NCBI GenBank assembly: GCA_020746875.1
Contig: JAGTJL010000014.1
Coordinates: 2,170,001 to 2,234,000 of the forward strand
Direction: 5' to 3'
DNA from: Rhexocercosporidium sp. MPI-PUGE-AT-0058
Lineage: Eukaryota; Ascomycota; Leotiomycetes; Helotiales
DNA: 64,000 nt
Shown: positions 36,060-46,055 of the stretch, piece by piece
How positions within the stretch are numbered: the first letter of the stretch is position 1
Layout of the letters: the number at the start of each line of letters is the position of its first letter
The notes under the pieces: model-generated
What the model saw: the letters and a program-made list of their open reading frames with translations, nothing else
The model's database searches: none
Told to the model about the DNA's origin: nothing
Translations under genes and position numbers: made by a program

Positions 36060-36727
36060 CTAACGTCTGACCTCGTCTAAAACAGCCACTAATCCCACAA
36101 TTGCACCGACGAGCGGGAACGTAGAGCGAGCGATATGCAGCCAAGCCCATGTCACCACGATTCCTCTTAGTTGAACCAGATCCACTGTCAAAGCCGTTGT
36201 CTCGGCTAACGCCTTCATACGAAACCTAGGGACGGTAGAGTCAGCATCATTTCTATAGAAAATATTGAGACAACGGAAAGAAGAGACAATCATAGGAGCT
36301 CTTTGTACTTGCAAATTATCATTGGTTGGAACCATCACCAACCATGTGAAAGGGACCATCGTGATTGTTAGGAGGCCGGCAATTACGTAGTTGCGCCATT
36401 GTCTGCGATTCGATGAATGTCTAATGGCTGTAAATACATAGAGCGCAAAGGTGGTGACACATAAGGTTGGCATATATATGTGGCCATAATGGTACAGACG
36501 AGCCCAATGGCGAAGAAGATGGGCAGGTTCAGTATCCGTGTCTAGAAAAACTGGAATCGTGATTGTTGAGAGGCTTATCATAGCACCTGAAAATCACGGT
36601 ACATGTTAGTCAATTTTCCCCTTTGATTGCAGGGATCCAAGTAAGATTTCTTACCCGACAAAGCAGAGCCCGTTAGTACAGCAGTTGCAGGCGCACCAAT
36701 ATTCGGCGAGTTAGATCTGAAGGTCAT
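36060..36727 (-). CDS. DUF1772 anthrone oxygenase-like membrane protein
   Basis: Exons: 36655-36727, then 36309-36586 and 36060-36212. A 68-nt intron lies at 36587-36654 and a likely in-frame 96-nt intron at 36213-36308, giving 167 residues. If the second intron is retained the protein is 199 residues, with about 32 residues absent from the family. The N-terminus LTGSALSGAMISLSTITIPV and the motif PTNDNL after the third helix are typical. The C-terminal VTWAWLHIARS plus a last helix completes four membrane segments. Relatives (HypC and anthrone oxidases of emodin and geodin pathways) oxidise anthrones to anthraquinones at a membrane. It is divergent from the EthD gene over a 361-bp promoter. 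The neighbours strongly support emodin-anthrone-type chemistry. Confidence 0.87.
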
Positions 36728-37088
36728 GTTTGCGATGGAATGTTTTAGCGAGCATTCGTTGTATTGACGTCTCAGTAATTATTTTTTCAACATTAAGGAT
36801 TTAAATGTTTATGGCTTGGGGGTCTTTAGAGCCTACAATAGTTGAAAATATGCCGATGTTATCGGGATGTATGATGTATCTACCGTGTCGCGGGATATAG
36901 CAGGCATATTGGTTACCGCAGCAAGTCCTGCCGATCCATTCGCTATCTTTTCCAACAAATTGGGCATAGGTCCGGAAATGAAGTTCTTCCATCCCATCCC
37001 GCTCTCAAACTCATGGTTCGGTTTCTCACCCATCGTTTGATTTCTTATTTCTACGTTCGTGCTTTTCAATAACTTGGTCCATACAAGC
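36728..37088. promoter_or_regulatory. Divergent promoter of the DUF1772 and EthD genes
   Basis: 361 bases between two outward start codons. I found no TCG-N5-CGA in it. A CGGGATG/CATC-type element occurs, but nothing clear enough to call an operator. Open frames on the minus strand here lack family resemblance. Confidence 0.45.
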
Positions 37089-37836
37089 ATGTCGGACTTC
37101 AGCGAGGCTGAGGGTTTAATATCCTTGGGGTCAACGCAAGAAAAGTATCTCTGCCTCACTATATGTGGCTATCGCAAGCAAGGCATGAGTGAAGAAGCTT
37201 ATCGTAATCACATGGTTAATATATCAGCACCTATGACGAAGGGCCTGATGGTAAAGTATGGTGTCAAGCGATGGACTCAGGTGAGCAAGGCATCATTGTG
37301 TAAACCACATTATCGGTTCATGCTAATGGGAGAAGATCCACAACTCCAGCGATACACGTGCCTTGATGTCGCAGCTTTTCGACCCGCAGATGTGCAACCT
37401 AGCCGACTACGACTGCTTCAGTCAGGTGGTTTTCAAGAGCCTAGATGACTACAAGCGTATGAAGCAGGATCCATGGTACGTGTAAATTAGGACTCCAAAT
37501 TCAGCGTAACTGTTGCAAGTCGCACACTCGCTCCAGAAATCCGAGGGAGAAATGAAGCTACTGACGGCCCCGAACTTCAGGTATAAAGAGCATTTGATCA
37601 GAGATCATGAGAACTTCGCAGATACTAAGAAAAGCCAGTAAGTTACACCTTCTTTTATTCAATCATTCTTGCTAATCTTTGACAGAATGACCATAGGATG
37701 GCTAGAAGAATTCGTGAGGGATGGTGAAGTTGTTGACGGCTTCAAACATTCATCAAAGGGAGACCCGGGCGTTTTGAAGACTCTGGCATTCTTCGGCTTT
37801 TTCGCAATTTGCTTCCTCTATTCGCAAATCATTTAA
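37089..37836 (+). CDS. EthD-domain decarboxylase-like protein with C-terminal hydrophobic tail
   Basis: Four exons: 37089-37280, 37336-37475, 37581-37637 and 37686-37836. They sum to 540 nt, or 179 residues. Family blocks are [20 protein letters not shown], the [21 protein letters not shown] segment, [43 protein letters not shown] and [13 protein letters not shown]. This is the dimeric alpha/beta-barrel fold of the EthD superfamily that includes the atrochrysone carboxylic acid decarboxylases. The last 20 residues contain [20 protein letters not shown], a hydrophobic stretch that could anchor the protein in a membrane; I do not know this as a family feature. It is divergent from the DUF1772 gene, and the two activities are consecutive in the pathway (sometimes found fused in one polypeptide). 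Confidence 0.87.
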
Positions 37837-38013
37837 GAAATGGCATCCAAACTTTGGCAATTCTCAGGGTGAAGATCATGTGATCATAATGTGAATGGAA
37901 ATTTCATAGTATCACCCCCATATTCTCGGGAGCTGAACAGATCTTTTTTTTGTGGAGGAAAGGCGTGTTCAGAGAAGTATTATTGAAAATTTACAATCGA
38001 TTTACATGCGTTG

Positions 38014-39227
38014 TCACCCCTCTACCTCTATGGCCTGAATTTCAATGACTGACGAGTTTTTCGCCCCCAAAAACTGCCGCATGGCAGTTTCCACACAATA
38101 CCACTTCTTCTTGCCACCTCTCATCTGAAAAGCAACTTTACCGTCACCAGCCAGCTTTCGCAACACCTCGTCCGTGAAAGGCTCCAGCGCAAGGGTCCGA
38201 GTGCCCTCATCCAGTGACTGTCCATAGATCTCGGTCACAAGATCTTTAACAGTAACACTTTTCTCGCCACGACTAAAGGCTGCCTGAAGAGCTTGTATGA
38301 CTTGGCTCTCACGTCGAAGTTTCTGTCCCAATTCTCCCGCAATCTTGGCTGCTAAGTTGTTGATGGTGACGCCATGAGCCGAGTACCCGATGGCGCAGTT
38401 CTGGGCATTCATCCTCTGTAGGCTGGCCTGGAATGTACCCAGATCCTCTACGGCACTTGTACCATGACCGAGAATGTTATCACCTGTGAACATAGCCTGC
38501 TCCTCCTCGAGGATAAAACACATATGGTCGTCCGAATGCCCGGGCACATGTAGAGCACGGATGGTTGCACCCTCAACCTGGAATATTTGCCCATCGGCAA
38601 TGTTTTGCTGGCCATTGTCTGGTTCGTTCTTGTAGATGGAATCTTTGAGACTGGGGTACAAGCCCAAGAGATCGGGGACTCCGCCAGTATGATCTCCGTG
38701 CCACTTTGATGCAATTAGTACAGATTTGCAAAGAGACAAAGACCCAAAAAAATCCGGGAGTGCACTCCGCAAGATATGTCTTACGGGGCGCGAATTCCTG
38801 TGGCATTGGACGGAGTAGAGGAAGATGTTCATACGTGGGTTAATAGGACATGTGACAAGCTGATATTCATCGATTCTAGCGTGCATGCTATCAGCTCAGC
38901 CCATGCCGACTCCCCACCAGCGGTGTCAATGATTATTCTACGACGGCCTGTGCCGATGATGTAAGTATTTGTTCCTTGAAATGTGAACTGCGTACAAGTG
39001 TTAGCATCCAAAACTCCACCTATTCCCCGTGACACTACCTTTCCTGGATTTTGACCCAATACGCGAAGTACTCGCGGCGTAAGTTGTTCAACATTCGCCA
39101 AGTGAGGGAGGTTTGCCGTTTGAGCATTGAGATACTCATCGAATGCGCAAATATTCAATGATTTATTGATCTGACGGTATCCGCCTTTGTCGTCCTGCAT
39201 AGTAGCTGGTCTCGTATTCTGTGTCAT
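38014..39227 (-). CDS. Metallo-beta-lactamase-type thioesterase releasing the polyketide (ACTE-like)
   Basis: Two exons: 38835-39227 and 38014-38703, giving 360 residues. The intron interrupts the metal motif, which reads T130-H-W-H-G-D-H136 after splicing. Further metal ligands are His187 in VPGHSDDH and Asp206 in MFTGDN. The N-terminal GGYRQINKSLNICAF block and FQGTNTYIIGTG are family signatures. The start could be the Met nine codons further in, where homologues usually begin. The C-terminus has a winged-helix-like tail (RKLAGDGKVAFQMRGGKKKWY). Discrete MBL thioesterases of this type act in trans on PKSs that lack a TE domain, hydrolysing atrochrysone carboxyl-ACP. It is divergent from the PKS, which lacks a TE. 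Confidence 0.93.
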
Positions 39228-39846
39228 GGTGCTGGTATCTCGGTAAAGTTGGGTGGGTTACTTTGAATTGGTACTCACACCAGAGTTTCGGTCGACGACA
39301 TATAGAGTAATAACTCCCGTAAAGCAGCTTTGAGGCCCAACTACGCCGGCGAGCATCTTCCCGAACGCTTCGGTGTATTTCGTGTTTTTCGGCATTGCAA
39401 GATATCTCGGGGGATATCTGATGGTCATGCAGGTCTGGCGCTACTACCTGTCTCTCATGGGATGGGTCACAGTCTTGGCGAGGTCGGGGGAACCGCCTTT
39501 GTGTGGTGGGGAAGTCACCAAGTGATGGACGAACACTAGATGCCTCTCGGCGCGGCTGCCCTTCGTCGCATATGGAACTGGGGAAATCGTCGCAGCAACT
39601 GCGCTGTATTCCAAGTCACACGGGTCAATAGCTTGGATAATTCAAGCGTTCGCCTTCAGGTATAATAGTCGAACATGACCTCCACATACGAAAAATCTGC
39701 TACCTATGGATTCGACAAGCTGCTAATGGTTCCTTGTCATTTGGAAATTGCAGATCTCCCTTGCCGTGTTCACACCGGCATTTTACAACCTGATGCTCAC
39801 CTACACTCCTACGACGAGTTCAGATTCCAGCTGGGAACTGCACAAG
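39228..39846. promoter_or_regulatory. Divergent promoter of the MBL thioesterase and the PKS
   Basis: 619 bases between the two starts. One candidate AflR-type site, TCGGTCGACGA (TCG-N5-CGA), lies at 39288-39298, about 60 bases from the thioesterase start. The rest shows no gene. A longer upstream frame joined to the PKS has no family support, and the PKS start is set at 39847. Confidence 0.5.
39288..39298. promoter_or_regulatory. Candidate AflR-type site TCG-N5-CGA
   Basis: It sits in the shared promoter of the PKS and its thioesterase, as expected if the AflR-like protein encoded at 34388 drives this pair. The call rests on pattern alone. Confidence 0.45.
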
Positions 39847-42800
39847 ATGGATCTTGTATATTTTGGTAACGAATTCCCACAGGATGGCGTGGATATTTTC
39901 CGGCGATTACACAACTCCAGCAAAGATCAGAATCATCCACTCTTGGCACAGTTCATAAGCGACAGCACTGCGGCAGTCAAAGACGAAATTCGGCGACTGC
40001 CAACTGATTTGACGCAGCTGATACCACCATTCGAGACTATCTTAAGCTGGGTGGAGAATCCTGAGCTCCGGGAAGGGTTGATAGGGGGAGCTGTGGACGG
40101 TGTCTTGCTGGTTGTCGTCCAGTTGGCGATTTACATCAAGTATTTCTTTGGCATCAAAACATAAGAACCGACTGCTGACTGGGTTTAACAGATACGTCGA
40201 GGCAAATCCTAAAGAGCTGAGGGATGTTACAAATACGTGTCTTGCGGGTCTCGGCGTCGGCTTGCTGGCTTCGACTGCAGTCTCCCTGTCCTCGAACATA
40301 TCCGAATTACCATTGGCCGGTGCCGATGCAGTCCGTTTGGCTTTCCGCATGGGCATACATGTTCAAAACGTCTCGGAGAACCTGGAAGCCCGTGATATGT
40401 CAGAGAGCCCCGATACGTGGGCCTTCGTTCTCCATAATGTTCAGGCTGCTGTCGCCCAGAAAGAGCTTGATGCCGTGCAATCTCGTATGGAACTACCTGC
40501 GACTGGCAAGGTCTTCGTGAGTGCTATCAGCCAGACTTCTGTTACTGTGAGTGGTCCACCAGCGAGGCTGGAAGCACTGTTCCAAAAGTCGGAGTTCTTT
40601 CGAGATTCTAAGCGCATTGCTCTTCCGGTTTATGGTGGTCTCTGCCACGCACCCCATATATACAGCATGCGTGACACGCAGAATATCGTCCATGGCAGTC
40701 TACTGCACACCGTCAGCTCAGATTCCGGGCCAGTGATGCCAATTTATTCAACTAGCACCGGTCAACCGTATCCAGCAAAGAACGCATCAAAACTTCTCGA
40801 ATCAGTTATATCGGAACTACTTACACAAGCAATTAATTGGGACTGCGTCATCCACGAATTAGTTGAACGTGTCAAGGGCAACGTTGCCTCCGAAGTGACA
40901 TTGTACTGCTTTGGTAACTCGATTCCCCTTAATGATCTCAGTGCCAGCCTGAAAAACGGTCTCACACACCTTGAAGTCACCATCAACAACCTATTACATT
41001 GGATCTCCAAAGCCGATCCCAGAGGCTTCAGGCCTCGTAGTACTGCAAATTCGAAGCTAGCTATCGTAGGCATGGCCTGTCGACTTCCGGGAGGCGCAAC
41101 AAGTACCGAGAAGTTTTGGGAGATTTTGGAACAGGGCCTTGACGTCTCGCGCCGCATCCCAGGAGATCGCTTTGATATCGATACACACTTCGACCCAACC
41201 GGAAAGCAACTCAACAAAAGCATGACCGAATACGGATGCTTTATTGACGAACCAGGCATGTTCGATGCCCCTTTCTTCAATGTATCTCCTCGTGAAGCTC
41301 AAGTCTTGGATCCTCAGATGCGTTTGGCTCTCGTCACTGCCTATGAAGCATTGGAGCGTGCTGGCTATGTTGGCAATCGTACTGCCTCCACGAAACTTGA
41401 ACGCATTGGCACCTTTTATGGTCAGGCGGCAGATGATTACAGGGAGGTCAACCAAGGCCAAGAAGTATCCACCTATTATATTCCAGGTAAGTTTACTCTC
41501 CTCATATGTATCTCCCACCACAACCGTGACATTGAATACAGAGTGTACTGATATCTGGGGAAGGCGGTTGTAGAGCCTTCGGTCCGGGTCGAATCAACTA
41601 CTTCTTTAAATTTGCAGGTCCAAGTTACAGCATAGATACTGCGTGCTCATCGGGACTTGCAGCAATTGAGGTAAGTGCCGTAAGGCTTACTTGGTAGAAC
41701 GAAAAATACTGATGTCTCACAGGTTGCCTGCCAATCACTTTGGAATGGGGAGGTAGACACAGCAGTCACCGGCGGAGTCAACGTACTTACCAACCCGGAC
41801 GGATTTGCTGGTTTGTGTTGCGGCCACTTCCTCACCCAAGGTCACAATGCATGCAAAACCTGGGATGCTACAGCTGACGGATATTGTCGTGCTGACGGGA
41901 TCGGTTCTCTGGTCATCAAAAGACTCGAAGATGCCGAAGCAGATAACGACAACATTTTGGGTGTTATTCTCGGCGCCGGGACCAACCATTCAGCCCAAGC
42001 CGTCTCTATCACACACCCCCACGCTGGTCACCAAGCTTACCTATCCCGCCAAGTACTCCGCCAGGCAGGCATAGATCCTCTGGATGTTTCCTATATAGAA
42101 CTCCATGGCACTGGCACTCAAGCTGGAGACAACGAAGAGATGCAAGGCATCATGGAAGTCTATGCTCCACTCACGAAGCGCCGAGGAAAAGGCCGTCCAC
42201 TCCAGTAAGTAAACATGCTAGGCTATCCCGTCAAGCGCAATTAGAGGCACCGTCCTGAAGTCTCCGTAAGCAAAAGCGTGAAGGCCAGCAGATCAGCAGT
42301 TGCTAGAGATAAGTGCCTGATAGTTTACGGCACCTGAGCGTGTGACATGCCGAAGTAAGGCGCTTTTTGCAATTGAGGGCATAGTCTTCTCGTCTGCTTG
42401 ATTGATTAAATTTCTTTTGTGGCTTTCCCCGAAGCAGACTGTTGACACAAATGCTGACTTCGCAACTAACCACAGTATCGGTGCTGTGAAGTCGAGCATC
42501 GGCCATAGCGAGTCTTGTGCAGGAACGACAGCCTTGCTAAAAGTGCTTCTCATGTTCCAGAAAAATGCCATTCCACCCCATGTTGGCATTAAGACGGAGA
42601 TAAACCCCAAATTTCCTCGAGACTTTGACAAGCGCAATCTGCATATTCCTTTTGAGATGGTGCCATGGCCACAGGTCAGTACATTCCGCCCTGAAACCTC
42701 TAATCTTTTTCCTGCCGTGAGGTCGCGAAATGCCAGCTCCGGAAAACTTGAAAAATGTATTCTAATACGCAACATAGGTCCCGGGAAAGAAACGAGTGGC

Positions 42801-45800
42801 AGCTATCAACAACTTTGGAGCCGCTGGTGGGAACACAACTATGGTTCTTGAAGAGGCACCGACTCGTGTTCCCACGGAATCTGATCCACGCCGGGCCCAT
42901 GTTATCGCCATATCCGCCAAAACGAAGGCTTCGTTGAAAGGAAACATTGAGAACTTGACTACCTATCTCCAATCGCATCCAGACACCAATCTCGCCGACC
43001 TATCGTACACAACGACTGCACGTCGGTACCAGCATGCCTATCGAGTGGCAATTGTAACATCTAATGTGGAACATTTGAAAAAGCAGCTTGCTTCTCAATT
43101 AGAGAAGATCGATTTGGTGAAGCCTGTTGCAAAGTCCGGTCCACCACCCATTGCTTTCGCTTTCACAGGCCAAGGCGCGGCGTACAAGTCCATGAGCCTG
43201 GAGCTGTACCGTGATGTCAGCACATTCCGAGACCACATTCAACATCTCGACTCTCTTGCTCAAGGCCAAGGTTTTCCAACTTTCATCCCGGCTCTGGATG
43301 GATCATATGATAAGGACCACAACCACTCTCCAGTCATCAGCCAGCTGGCTTTGGTCTGCCTGGAGATTGCGTTGTCAAAGTACTGGTCATCTCTAGGAGT
43401 GAAGGCAGATGTCGTTCTTGGCCACAGCTTGGGCGAATATGCTGCCATGCACGTATCAGGTGTTCTCACTGCTAGTGACACCATCTTCTTGGTCGGCCGA
43501 CGGGCTCAGATGCTACAGGAGAAGTGCAGGGTTGGTAGCCACACCATGATGGCTGTCCGGGCTTCTTGTGGACAGATAGCGGAGAGCTTAAGGGATATAA
43601 AGGTGCCGTACACAATTGCTTGTATCAACAGCCCGTCGGACACAGTGCTCAGCGGTAGCAGGGAACGAATGGATGAGATATCCACGCCACTCGAGGCTGC
43701 TGGTTTTCGTTGCATCAAGCTGGACGTCGCTTTTGCATTTCACTCAGAGCAGACCGATCCTATTTTGGATGACTTCGAGAAGATATCGAAGTCAGGGGTT
43801 CTATTCCAACAGCCGAAACTACCATTCATCTCGCCATTGCTAGGTAAAGTCGTTTTCGACGGGAAAACTCTGAACGCAAACTATGTCCGCAAAGCTACCA
43901 GGGAGACCTGTGACTTTCTATCAGCCTTGGAGAACGCTCAGAAAGTCTCTACTGTTTGCGATGAGACAGTCTGGATCGAGATCGGCCCGCATCCTGTTTG
44001 TACCAATTTCATCAAATCCACTATACCGTCCACCACTCTTGCCGCCCCATCCATTCGTCGGGGAGAAGACAACTGGAAGACGATGGCCGAAAGTATGGCA
44101 GCTCTCCATGTCGCCGGAGTTGCGGTTGACTGGAATGAGTTCCATCGCCCCTTCGAGAACAGACTTCGCCTCCTTGATATTCCCACGTACAGCTGGAACA
44201 ACAAGAATTACTGGCTGCAGTATAATGGTAACTGGTGTTTGACAAAGGGCAATAGCTTCTACGATACCGAGAAGGAAGCTGCCAAAGCAAAGACTGCACC
44301 AAACGCACTCCAGGCAAGCGATATTCGGACCTCGACAGTCCAGAATATCGTTGAGTCAGTGTTCCATGGTTCCGCAGGCACATTGACTATCCAGTCTGAT
44401 CTGATGCAGTCAGATTTCCTCGCTGCCGCTCATGGGCACAGGATGAACAATTGCGGCGTAGTGACATCTGTGAGCCAGCTCCTCGCATGCCCTTCAATAA
44501 CAATGCTGACCTATCATAGTCAATTCATGCAGATATTGCATACACCCTTGGCGACTACTTCTACAGAAAATTTTTCCCAAAGACAAAAAGTGTCAGCATG
44601 AACATTGCCAACCTGGTCGTCACAAAAGGTCTGGTCGTAGCCCAGAATACGAAAACACCCCAGTTGATACAGGTAACGGCCTCCACTACCGATATCCAGT
44701 CAGGAATAGTCGACTTGAAATGGCAGAACGTGAGTAATGACGGCAACCTTACAGGCATCTTTGCCACTGCCAATGTTGTCTATGGCGGTGCATTCGAGTG
44801 GCTCTCATCTTGGACTCCAGTTGCCCATCTCATTCAGGGCAGGATTGAAACACTGGAAAACCTCGCATTGCAAGGTAAAGCCAGTCGATTTTCGCGCAAC
44901 ATGGCCTACAGCCTCTTCGCAGCCAACTGTACGTATAAATTTCTGCCGATTTTTCCAGTGTCCCAACAGTTCTCGGCTTATGAGACATGTCTTATGCCTA
45001 AGAGTCCCGAATCCTTCTCAGTTCCTTCTTTAACGAAAAACATCGCTAATTGTATTGAAGTGGTTGACTATGCAGAGAAATACCGCGGGATGCAAACTGT
45101 CGTGATGTTTGAATTGGAAGGATTCGCAGACGTGCAGCTCAGCACGAAAGAGAGCGGTACCTGGACCATCCCGCCGTACTTCATCGACTCGGTGGCTCAC
45201 CTCGCTGGCTTCATCATGAACTGCTCCGATGCAATGGATACGAAGAACAACTACTGCGTCACACCCGGCTGGGACTCAATGCGATTTGCGAAGCCTCTGG
45301 TCCCAGGAGCCAAGTATCGTTCCTATGTTAAGATGATACCAACAGCGGAAGACCCAACAATATTCTTCGGTGATGTATATATCATGCAAGACGGCGAAAT
45401 CTTAGGTCTTGTAGGTGGTATTCAGTTTCGCCGCTATCCAAGGATTTTACTTAGTCGCTTCTTTTCGCCACCAGACAAGATGGATGTCTCGGAGTCGAAG
45501 CCAAAGACCGCTATTGCTCACGCTCCTGTATCAGCAACGGCACCGAGAATCACCCGACCAGAGCCAACTACAGAAGTTGCTCACCAGGGGCGTCTGCATG
45601 CAGAGTCTTCAATGCTACCAGATTCTAACAATATCTCGTTTCCCGTCTCGTTACCCAACGCCGCACCATGTGTCGAATCTGCAGCCGCTTCCGGCAGCAC
45701 ATCCGCGAGAGCACTTATGCTGATTGCTAAGGAGGCCGGCCTAGAGATTGCAGACCTGGAGGACGATGCTGAGTTCTCTAGCCTAGGCGTTGACAGCTTG

Positions 45801-45923
45801 ATGTCGCTAGTTATTGCGGAGAAGTTCAAGACTGAGCTGGATGTCAAGGTCGGGGGCAGTCTTTTCTTGGATTACCCGACAATTGGTGACTTGAGGAAAT
45901 GGATGGAGGAGTATTACAGCTAG
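39847..45923 (+). CDS. Non-reducing polyketide synthase, SAT-KS-AT-PT-ACP (atrochrysone carboxylic acid synthase type)
   Basis: Seven exons: 39847-40139, 40192-41486, 41564-41670, 41723-42204, 42476-42674, 42778-44469 and 44520-45923. They sum to 5472 nt, or 1823 residues. SAT covers about 1-240, with GLGVG near residue 118 where active SAT domains have GxCxG. KS covers about 385-810 with the DTACSSG cysteine (about 556), HGTGTQAGD and the [11 protein letters not shown] histidine. AT covers about 915-1230 with FAFTGQGA and GHSLGEYAA (Ser about 1007). PT covers about 1310-1610 with His in AHGHRMN (about 1343) and Asp in YFIDSVAHL (about 1578). There is one ACP with LGVDSLMSL (Ser about 1780). 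No thioesterase, methyltransferase or reductive domain follows. The start [14 protein letters not shown] is the family N-terminus. Intron 4 is 271 nt, long for this gene. It would assemble an acetyl-started octaketide in the cytosol, with release by the MBL protein next door. Confidence 0.96.
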
Positions 45924-46055
45924 ACGATTTGGAGACAATTAAGGGGGAATAACTTAGATTGAGAAATGTGGCTAGTACGTTTCGTTCGTTAAATGATGAT
46001 TCGTTTGCTTGAGATTATTTCTTTTAGGCGAGCCTTCTTATCGTGGCGTGAGGTA
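45924..46055. other. 3' flank of the PKS gene
   Basis: Only about 130 GC-balanced bases separate the PKS stop codon from the first transposon base at 46056, so the right border of the cluster abuts the AT-rich block. No terminator pattern is recognisable. Confidence 0.6.

Noticed and set aside
36801..37159. Minus-strand frames across the DUF1772/EthD promoter
   Set aside because: No recognisable domain; they overlap the start of the well-supported EthD gene.
39675..39846. A longer PKS N-terminus starting upstream of 39847
   Set aside because: The frame is open but the upstream residues do not resemble SAT domains, whereas [14 protein letters not shown] is the usual family start.
45500..45923. 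A thioesterase or Claisen cyclase domain at the PKS C-terminus
   Set aside because: The protein ends directly after a single ACP; no GxSxG hydrolase region follows before the stop at 45923.
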